From: an uncultured Planctomycetaceae bacterium
GTDB lineage: Bacteria; Planctomycetota; Planctomycetia; Pirellulales; Thermoguttaceae
DNA: 5,050 nucleotides
Assembly (NCBI GenBank): GCA_947307005.1
Contig: CAMZHY010000304.1
Span: 1 to 5,050 of the forward strand
Reading direction: 5' to 3'
The notes below the pieces were generated by a model that was not told the DNA's origin, made no database searches, and was given only the letters and a program-made list of their open reading frames with translations. A program made the position numbers and the translations under genes. Below are positions 1-5,050 of this stretch, piece after piece (position 1 is the first letter of the stretch; each line of letters begins with the position of its first letter).

Positions 1-3000
1 CACTGAATTCCATCGGATTGAGAAGGAAATAATCGCTCTCAATTCCGGGACGGCGGACAAACGCCTGCAAGTTCATATACGAGGTCGAAAACTTTCCAAC
101 TCTGTTGGAGGGCGCGCCGACTTGCAGCGCGGATGTATAGTTTTGGATGATATTGCCGCCGCGCAGATCAAAAGGAACCGCTCCCCAGCCGCGATCGACG
201 CCGTCGTGGCAGCCGACGCAATAATGGTCGAGGACGGGCTGAACCTCGCGATCGAAGGAGAATCCGCGCATCGGACCGTTCCAGTATCGGATTTCTTCGA
301 CGGAATCGGTCTTAAACGCGACGCTGGAGACGGCGCTCGTCGAGTTTTCGTCCTCGTGACAGCCGACGCAAGCGAGCGTTTCGCCGGGCATCGCGGTAAA
401 CCACGAACGCATCTGCTGGAGCGCCTGACCGTTCTCGTCGAGCGGCTGAATCGCGATCGGAACGTTCGCGGGAACCCTAAAGAGCGCGGAGCCGTCCTCG
501 TTGACGGGAACGACGCCAAGCGTCTGACGGACGTCCCAAGGTCCGTCGACCCCGATAATGCCGGTCGCGCCGCCGATCATCGGGTAAAGATAGCTGTAAG
601 AATAGAGGCGCAGATACTTTACGGTTCCACGCGGAACGTCCTTAAGCCCTTCGCCAAAGTAGACGTCGGCGCAATAGACGGTCGCGTCGTCGCGAGAGAG
701 ATCGACGCGGTCCTGGATGACGGGAGGACGGTCGGTCTCGCGCCAAGGAACTGGTTCGAAACACGCGAAATTCTCGTTTTCAGCCAGGAGATACATATTG
801 TCGAAGCGGTCGACGAGATAGAGTCCCCAAAGCGCGTCGCGATCGGGCTGGGCGGCGACGAGGTAGTAATCTTCGCTGAGCGGGAACGGATGCAGATACT
901 TCGGCCAGCTTTCATCGGCAATGTTGTCGCCCCAGAGCGTCGAGTGATACTTCGGATCGGTTCGCGACTCGACCTTCTTCGGATAGCCGCAGATGCGTTC
1001 GACGGCGCCTTGCGTCTCTTTTCGTCCCTTCTGGACGTCGAAGAGAACGAGTTCGCCCATGCGCGAGACGCCGTGGTGCCCGGTCACGACGCAGCAGAAC
1101 TTCGTCGGCGAATCGGGAATCGCCCGCGCGTACATCATCGAGACGGGCCAGAGCGAGTTCGACGCGTAATGCGAGCGCTGGTTCGTGCCGTCGGGATTCA
1201 TCTGGAAGAGCAGACGACCGGGAACGTGCGGAATATCGGTGTATTCCCATCGGAGATACATAACGCGTCCGTCGGGAGTGAGGGTCGGTTGCCAGTTATG
1301 CTCTTGGTCGAAGGTCAAACGACGGATCGAATTGTCCTTTGCGTCGAGTTTGAACGTGTTCGTCACGCGAGTCGTTCCGGAAACGCAAGGGACGGCGATA
1401 TAGCAGGCGGTCGAGGTGAAAACCACGGAGTCGTCGGGCATGTAGCACGCGTCGTAGCTGTCGGCGTCGGGAAATTCGGGCAGTTTCGCCTTCATCGTCT
1501 CGTCGGTCGACTTATTCTCTTGCGCCGCGTTGAGATCGAGTTCGAAGACGTTCCAACGGCGGTCGCGCGTCGTCGAAGAAATCAGCGCCTTCTCCGCGTC
1601 GAAGTGCAAGTCGAGGTCGCCGAGGAACGTAGGATAGTCGGGCTTGAAAAGAGTCGCCGAACGGGGCGCGACGTCGGCGTCGGTCGCGATCTGTTCGTCG
1701 ACGTCGTCGGGACTCGTCGAGTCGAAGACGAAGGGGAGCGCCAGGGTCTTGAGCGCGTCGTCAAATCCGTTTGGATTCAAAACGCAGTTGCTCTGGTAAT
1801 TCTGCGGCAATCCCAAATCGGAAGCGCTTCGCAGGATATAAAGCAGTTTGTCGAAATCAAGAATCGGATTCGCCCAGCCGACGCGCGCGTAAAGACGCGA
1901 CGCCGCGACGTAAAGCTCGGCGCACTTCAGCGCGTTTTCATCGGTCTTCTCGCGCGCGTACGCGTCAAACGCCTCTTTTCCGAGCGCGCGCAGTTCCTCA
2001 ATCTTCTCTTCCGTTTTCGCGAGATAGTCGTCTTCGCCAACGTCTTGACGGAACCGATCGATCGCGTCGGCGGCGCGGTCAAGCGCTTCGTCGTACCGCG
2101 TTCGACGAACGACGAACGTCTCGGTTTGCGGGAGTTTCGAGTCGGCGTCGTCCGCCGAGCGCGCGAACGTCGCGCGGAGATAGAGCGCGGGGGACTCTTC
2201 GTCTTGTGAAGTCTCTTCCGACGCGGAGTCGCCGAACATCCCGGGCGCGTAGGTTAGTTCGTCGAAAAGATCGACGGCGGCGCCGTTTGCGCCAAAGGGA
2301 GTCGGGGACGCTTCAAGAGCGATTGAAGATTTCGGCGCGAGCGCAAGCGCGGTTTCTCTCGCAAAGTGGTCGCTGAACGTTTCGCCGCTCTCTTTGCGAA
2401 GATATCGATCGCGCGCAATGTACTCGTACCAGCCGCCGCTCCAAGGACTCGGTCGCCAGTCGTCGGAATTTTTAATTTTTTCCTCCGCAATCGGACGGGG
2501 AACGTTCCAATTCGTCTTTAGGTCAAAGAGCGGAACGAGTTTGAACGCGCTGAAATGCGGAATATCGGGCGAAAACGCGTGGATCGTAATCGTATGTTTT
2601 CCGGAGGAAACGTTGGAAAGAACGAGTTCTTTTTCCCACGAAGACGCGCTCGTGAGCCAGCTTCCGTTCGTTCCGGCAAGCGCTTTATCGGAAACGGGGG
2701 CGCCGTCGAATTCAATCGTTAGCGGACGGGAATTTTCCGCGCTGAAAAACGCCCAAAGTTCGTAATCGCCCGTCTCGGGAAATTCAATCTCGAAATCGGC
2801 GCGAGATTCTTTTGAGTTTGGCTCAGGACAGAGCGCGACGTATTTGTCGGAATACGGGAGTCCTCGAAGCGTCATATCGCCGCCGGAAAACCATTCGGCG
2901 CGAAATGTAAACGGTTGACGAGGATTCAATTCCTGCGCCTTAACTTGAGAAGACAAGATCAGGAGGAACGCTAAAAGAAACGTCGCAACGCGCAGAGCGC

Positions 3001-3043
3001 GAACAGAACGTCGCGCGATAGCTTTCAATCTAAGATGAAACAT
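1..3043 (-). CDS. HzsA-related secreted c-type haem protein, 3' end outside window
   Basis: Read leftward from ATG 3043-3041, the frame stays open for 1014 codons and leaves the window without a stop, so the C-terminus is missing. No ATG, GTG or TTG lies between this ATG and the upstream in-frame TAA, which fixes the start. Residues 1-36 form a signal peptide (basic start, hydrophobic run 19-32, VKA before Gln37). Residues ~45-172 look like a carbohydrate-binding-type beta-sandwich, and ~317-388 are helical and charged. NPILDF at 392-397 opens the propeller part, with PD40-like NWQPTLTPDGR (583-593), cysteines 533/547/553 and GHHGVSRMGEL (655-665). GTVKYLRLYSYSY (806-818) marks the hydrazine-synthase-alpha-like domain, followed by CVGCH motifs at 892-896 and 942-946. 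Known: such proteins are widespread in planctomycetes and mostly uncharacterised; c-haems are attached outside the cytoplasm. Inferred: an envelope redox or electron-transfer protein. Nothing supports anammox. No clear Shine-Dalgarno sequence is visible. Confidence 0.93.
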   Translation of the reverse strand, partial: MFHLRLKAIARRSVRALRVATFLLAFLLILSSQVKAQELNPRQPFTFRAEWFSGGDMTLRGLPYSDKYVALCPEPNSKESRADFEIEFPETGDYELWAFFSAENSRPLTIEFDGAPVSDKALAGTNGSWLTSASSWEKELVLSNVSSGKHTITIHAFSPDIPHFSAFKLVPLFDLKTNWNVPRPIAEEKIKNSDDWRPSPWSGGWYEYIARDRYLRKESGETFSDHFARETALALAPKSSIALEASPTPFGANGAAVDLFDELTYAPGMFGDSASEETSQDEESPALYLRATFARSADDADSKLPQTETFVVRRTRYDEALDRAADAIDRFRQDVGEDDYLAKTEEKIEELRALGKEAFDAYAREKTDENALKCAELYVAASRLYARVGWANPILDFDKLLYILRSASDLGLPQNYQSNCVLNPNGFDDALKTLALPFVFDSTSPDDVDEQIATDADVAPRSATLFKPDYPTFLGDLDLHFDAEKALISSTTRDRRWNVFELDLNAAQENKSTDETMKAKLPEFPDADSYDACYMPDDSVVFTSTACYIAVPCVSGTTRVTNTFKLDAKDNSIRRLTFDQEHNWQPTLTPDGRVMYLRWEYTDIPHVPGRLLFQMNPDGTNQRSHYASNSLWPVSMMYARAIPDSPTKFCCVVTGHHGVSRMGELVLFDVQKGRKETQGAVERICGYPKKVESRTDPKYHSTLWGDNIADESWPKYLHPFPLSEDYYLVAAQPDRDALWGLYLVDRFDNMYLLAENENFACFEPVPWRETDRPPVIQDRVDLSRDDATVYCADVYFGEGLKDVPRGTVKYLRLYSYSYLYPMIGGATGIIGVDGPWDVRQTLGVVPVNEDGSALFRVPANVPIAIQPLDENGQALQQMRSWFTAMPGETLACVGCHEDENSTSAVSSVAFKTDSVEEIRYWNGPMRGFSFDREVQPVLDHYCVGCHDGVDRGWGAVPFDLRGGNIIQNYTSALQVGAPSNRVGKFSTSYMNLQAFVRRPGIESDYFLLNPMEFS
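206..220 (-). other. CXXCH haem c attachment motif 2 (CVGCH, residues 942-946)
   Basis: The minus strand encodes Tyr941-Cys942-Val-Gly-Cys945-His946-Asp-Gly, preceded by FDREVQPVLDHY. That 'REVQPVLDxxCVxCH' pattern is the usual start of planctomycete cytochrome c domains. It lies 50 residues after motif 1 and would correspond to the second haem (alpha-II) of hydrazine synthase alpha. The distal ligand would lie in the part of the gene beyond the left edge. Confidence 0.85.
356..370 (-). other. CXXCH haem c attachment motif 1 (CVGCH, residues 892-896)
   Basis: The minus strand encodes Cys892-Val-Gly-Cys895-His896, preceded by the stretch MRSWFTAMPGETLA, which is typical of HzsA-related proteins just before their first haem motif. 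By order along the chain it corresponds to the active-site haem (alpha-I) of hydrazine synthase alpha. From memory, the anammox enzyme has a tyrosine four residues after the motif histidine that also bonds to the haem; here that position is Asn900. The haem itself is inferred from the motif plus the signal peptide. Confidence 0.85.
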
Positions 3044-3095
3044 TGTCCGTCGCCTATAGTTCGAAATAACCGTCGATAATGGAGCCGCTCTAATT

Positions 3096-3111
3096 CCGCC
3101 GTTTTAGGCGG
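3096..3111 (-). other. Small stem-loop in the leader of the HzsA-related gene
   Basis: CCGCC and GGCGG form a perfect 5-bp stem around a 6-nt loop (TAAAAC on the minus strand). It sits shortly after the predicted transcription start of the leftward gene. No T-run follows the stem directly on either strand, so it is not a standard intrinsic terminator. It may affect mRNA stability or early transcription, but a 5-bp stem could also be chance in DNA of this composition. Confidence 0.35.
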
Positions 3112-3129
3112 TCAAAAAACGCTTTTTAG

Positions 3130-3158
3130 ATTATACGCGATTTACAAACGCGACTCAA
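3130..3158 (-). promoter_or_regulatory. Sigma70-type promoter for the HzsA-related gene
   Basis: On the minus strand the -35 box is TTGAGT (3158-3153) and the -10 box is a perfect TATAAT (3135-3130), with a 17-bp spacer. Transcription should start near 3123, giving a leader of about 80 nt before the ATG at 3043. Consensus match, spacing and position all agree. Assignment to a housekeeping sigma factor is inferred from the consensus only. Confidence 0.7.
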
Positions 3159-3212
3159 GCGTCGACGCGCTCTTCGCGCGAGATGAAAAAGATAAACTTC
3201 TCGTCTTAAACA

Positions 3213-3241
3213 TTGACGACAGGCGCCGCGTTCTTTACAAT
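3213..3241 (+). promoter_or_regulatory. Sigma70-type promoter for the rightward secreted-protein genes
   Basis: The -35 box TTGACG (3213-3218) and -10 box TACAAT (3236-3241) are separated by exactly 17 bp, and each differs from consensus at one base. Transcription would start near 3248, leaving a leader of about 80 nt before the ATG at 3331. Because the gap after the first gene is short and has no terminator, this promoter probably also serves the second gene. Confidence 0.7.
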
Positions 3242-3319
3242 GCTGACTTAGGGAAGTCGATTCGCAAACCGAAAGGAAAAGCGTCGACTTGAGAACGTCT
3301 ATTTGACCGAAAAGATTTC

Positions 3320-3324
3320 AGGAA
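3320..3324 (+). promoter_or_regulatory. Ribosome binding site of the 444-aa secreted protein gene
   Basis: AGGAA ends 6 nt before the ATG at 3331, acceptable Shine-Dalgarno spacing. An in-frame TGA at 3304-3306 with no other start codon in between means this ATG is the only candidate, and the site agrees with it. Confidence 0.6.
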
Positions 3325-3330
3325 ATTCCC

Positions 3331-4665
3331 ATGGCGCTTCCGTCGTTCCTTTCCAAAAAATTGCGCGTTCCGTCAATCGACGTGAGAAACGTCGTCTTTG
3401 GATTGTGCGTTCTTCTTGTTTTCGCGACCTGCGGGGTCGGCGTCGTTTTCGCGCAAAAGACCGAAAAGAACGAAAACGCGCGCGTTTTGACCGCCGGTCT
3501 CGAACCAATCGCGCCCTTCGTCAACAAAGACACGATTTTCGTCGCGAGAATCGACTTCGATCGAATCGATTACGAAGTCTTTGAGACCTCTCTTAACGAC
3601 GTCTTTGGCAGAATTTTAGAAAAACTCCAGTTTGACGAAGCGGGCAAACGAGCGTGCCTTAAGGAATTCGACGTTACGGCAAAGGCCGCGACGGAGAACT
3701 TAAAGCGTTCAGTCGCGGAATTCAAAGAGAAAACCGGTCTTTCAGACGTCTATTTCGTCGTTCAGACGACGCGCGGCGAAGGCTCGTGCATTATCGCGCC
3801 TGCGCGCGATATGACCTCGGAACAGCAGGAGACGTGCAAGAAATTCGCGGAAGACCATCGCTTTAATTGCGCGCTCTACCAGAAGAGTTTCATGGTGGCT
3901 TCAAAGACGCCTCTTAAGGAGTTTGCGGAGTATTATAAGGACTTCAAACCGTCTTCCAACAAAACGCTCGAATCGTCGATCGCCAAGAACGGAAACGCGT
4001 TCGTCTCGTGGTATTGCGGACGCTTGAAGATTCGTCCCCTTTTCCACGCGACGGAAGGCGAAGACGCGGGCTCGGCGCGTCTTCGTCAGTACGACCCGTT
4101 CGCCAATTCGCCTCGCGCCGTAAAGAACCTCGTCGAAGCGTTTGACGCGGCGTTCGTCGACGGTTCCGGATGCGTCGACCTCTCGACACTGAGCGTTCGA
4201 TACGCGCTCAAATTCACAACCCCCGTTAACGCCAGCAAATTTCGCGACAGTCTTGTTGAAATCGCCGACGCCTACAACGCGTTCTACTTTAAGACGCTAG
4301 AAAACGAGCCGCAACAGGTTGATATGGATGATTTTGCGCCGGGAAAAATTCTCTCGACGATGGATCGGACTTTTGTGAAAAGATTTAACCTGTACGGAAT
4401 CGTGCGCGAGTTTTACGCGGGATCTTTTGAGCTTTTGCTTCCCGTTCAAAACGAATCGGAACTAACGTTCTCCGACAGCGTTCTCGACGAGGTCTCAAAA
4501 CTCGGTCCTGTTTCAATCGGGTTTCTTATGCTCGGACGCGGTCTGACGAGGTCCGATTCCCATGTGGAACTCGAAAACCTCGACGATTCCGACTTTCAAT
4601 TTGATTCAAACGCCCCTGACGAAAATGAGATAAGGACGTCCAATCCTTTCAAACGCGTCGATTAA
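3331..4665 (+). CDS. Secreted protein of unknown function, first of a tandem paralogue pair
   Basis: This 444-aa product has a signal peptide: a basic N-terminus (KKLR 9-12, R19), a hydrophobic run of about 21-41 and VFA before Gln42. No further membrane segment is evident, so the mature protein should be soluble in the periplasm-like space. Residues 57-122 (key stretch VARIDFDRID, 71-80) align without gaps to the start of the next gene's mature product. TGLSDVYFVVQT (135-146) reads like a buried beta-strand. The mature part has six cysteines (109, 153, 169, 180, 229, 281) that could form disulfides. From about 414 on, the tail is acidic and probably disordered. No catalytic motif is visible. 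The layout of repeated strand-and-helix segments loosely recalls secreted DUF3352-like proteins, but I cannot support that family. It is expressed from its own promoter, divergent to the haem protein. Confidence 0.92.
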   Translation: MALPSFLSKKLRVPSIDVRNVVFGLCVLLVFATCGVGVVFAQKTEKNENARVLTAGLEPIAPFVNKDTIFVARIDFDRIDYEVFETSLNDVFGRILEKLQFDEAGKRACLKEFDVTAKAATENLKRSVAEFKEKTGLSDVYFVVQTTRGEGSCIIAPARDMTSEQQETCKKFAEDHRFNCALYQKSFMVASKTPLKEFAEYYKDFKPSSNKTLESSIAKNGNAFVSWYCGRLKIRPLFHATEGEDAGSARLRQYDPFANSPRAVKNLVEAFDAAFVDGSGCVDLSTLSVRYALKFTTPVNASKFRDSLVEIADAYNAFYFKTLENEPQQVDMDDFAPGKILSTMDRTFVKRFNLYGIVREFYAGSFELLLPVQNESELTFSDSVLDEVSKLGPVSIGFLMLGRGLTRSDSHVELENLDDSDFQFDSNAPDENEIRTSNPFKRVD

Positions 4666-4746
4666 CGCCCTTTCGTCGTCCCTCCGTCGCGTCAACGGCC
4701 TGACCGCAGTTTTCGCGTTTCCTCAAAATGATTAAGAGACGTGCGT
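4666..4746 (+). other. 81-bp gap between the tandem paralogues, no terminator seen
   Basis: The gap is too short for a gene, and I find neither a stable hairpin followed by a T-run nor a convincing promoter. That favours co-transcription of both rightward genes. The AAGAGA at 4734-4739 near its end is the probable, weak ribosome binding site of the second gene. Confidence 0.5.
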
Positions 4747-5050
4747 ATGACCCTTAAATATTCAACTCTTCTGTCCTTTCTCGTCGGCGTTTGCGCGCTC
4801 GTTCCAACGACGTTGTTCTCTCAAGACGCTCCTTCGCTACTCGCAACCGCCTATGACAGAATCGAAAGTCAAGTCAACGACAAAACGTTTTTGGTCGTCC
4901 GAATCGACCTCACGGCAATCGATTCTCAAACGTTTGCGAAAACGTTAGACGACGTTTACGTGCGGTTCATGAAAGAGCGAGGCTTTAGCGCCGCAAAAAT
5001 CAAAACGGGGCGTCGTGAATTCAACGTCGCAACCGACGCGATCAGCGAAG
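4747..5050 (+). CDS. Secreted protein of unknown function, second tandem paralogue, 3' end outside window
   Basis: The frame is open from ATG 4747 to the right edge (101 codons plus one base), so the gene is partial here. It is too near the edge to have a stop. Residues 1-25 form a signal peptide (Lys4, hydrophobic run 6-24, cleavage likely LFS before Gln26). The mature start, residues 36-101, aligns gap-free with residues 57-122 of the preceding protein. Shared positions include V-N at 43-44, T47, R-I-D at 52-54, I-D at 58-59, a later L-x-D-V and an E-F-x-V segment, about 22 of 66 identities by hand count. A GTG at 4741 is an in-frame alternative start, but ATG 4747 suits the AAGAGA at 4734-4739 better. 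An in-frame TGA at 4729-4731 excludes anything further upstream. Function is unknown; it should share the first paralogue's role or act with it. Confidence 0.85.
   Translation, partial: MTLKYSTLLSFLVGVCALVPTTLFSQDAPSLLATAYDRIESQVNDKTFLVVRIDLTAIDSQTFAKTLDDVYVRFMKERGFSAAKIKTGRREFNVATDAISE

Larger units (their letters stand above)
3044..3330. other. Divergent intergenic control region
   Basis: This 287-bp spacer separates the start codons of two genes transcribed away from each other. I find no credible small gene in it. It is visibly richer in A+T than the flanking coding DNA and contains one sigma70-like promoter on each strand. The leftward transcript would have a leader of about 80 nt carrying a small hairpin, and the rightward leader would also be about 80 nt. 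The two -35 boxes are 54 bp apart. The DNA between them contains the 10-bp palindrome GCGTCGACGC (3159-3168) and an overlapping inverted repeat, CGCGC-TCTTC-GCGCG (3166-3180), where a regulator could bind. Confidence 0.75.

Noticed and set aside
122..2209. A 695-codon open frame on the plus strand, the longest closed frame in the window.
   Set aside because: It lies in exact codon register opposite the haem-protein gene and is open only because that gene avoids TTA, CTA and TCA there. Its translation is arginine- and valine-rich with no recognisable domain, while the opposite strand encodes a clear family with signal peptide and haem motifs.
1771..2376. A 201-codon plus-strand frame, along with other smaller frames overlapping the leftward gene on both strands.
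   Set aside because: Products are strongly arginine- and serine-rich, as expected from out-of-frame reading of CG-rich codons, and none has a credible start context or domain.
1..3043. Anammox hydrazine synthase subunit.
   Set aside because: The similarity is at family level only. The expected tyrosine near haem motif 1 is absent, extra N-terminal domains are present, and no partner hydrazine synthase or hydrazine dehydrogenase gene is seen nearby.
3096..3129. Possible intrinsic terminator: GC hairpin followed by an A-run and T-run on the plus strand.
   Set aside because: The stem is only 5 bp, the sequence directly after it is TCAAAAAACG rather than a T-run, and no rightward gene ends there. 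It lies inside the leftward leader.
3157..3288. Direct repeat AAGCGTCGAC at 3157-3166 and 3279-3288.
   Set aside because: GTCGAC and CGTCG words are extremely frequent throughout this window, so two 10-bp copies 122 bp apart are weak evidence of function.
3303..3584. Short frames overlapping the start of the 444-aa gene in other frames.
   Set aside because: They overlap the signal-peptide-encoding part of a well-supported gene and give arginine-rich low-complexity products.
4700..4729. Possible promoter CTGACC with CAAAAT ahead of the second paralogue.
   Set aside because: Both boxes are poor and transcription would begin only about 11 nt before the start codon, leaving almost no leader.

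Overview
The window looks like ordinary chromosomal DNA from a member of the Planctomycetota. It holds one very long leftward gene and two rightward genes, separated by a divergent promoter region. The assignment rests mainly on the leftward product. It matches the secreted 'HzsA-related' protein type that is abundant in planctomycetes: export signal, beta-sandwich, beta-propeller, hydrazine-synthase-alpha-like middle domain and C-terminal c-type haem motifs. Codon use rich in GTC, GAC, GCG and CGC, at moderate overall GC, fits this but is not diagnostic.

Region 1-3043 (minus strand) is a single uninterrupted reading frame of at least 1014 codons that runs off the left edge without a stop. 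It encodes an exported protein with two CVGCH haem-attachment motifs near the visible C-terminus. Because it has no stop inside the window it is easily missed, and a long antisense shadow frame (122-2209, plus) can be mistaken for the gene.

Region 3044-3330 is the divergent intergenic spacer. It carries a good sigma70-type promoter on each strand: TTGAGT-17-TATAAT reading left and TTGACG-17-TACAAT reading right. It also holds a small GC-rich hairpin in the leader of the leftward gene, and palindromic DNA between the two -35 boxes.

Region 3331-5050 (plus strand) holds two consecutive genes for exported proteins of unknown function. The first is complete (444 aa). The second is cut by the right edge (101 codons visible). 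Their mature N-termini align without gaps at about one-third identity, so they are tandem paralogues of a secreted family I cannot name. They lie 81 bp apart and probably share the rightward promoter.

All three products appear to be exported. A functional link between the haem protein and the paralogue pair is possible from the shared control region, but nothing in the sequence demonstrates it. I see no mobile element, CRISPR array, tRNA, rRNA or phage gene here.
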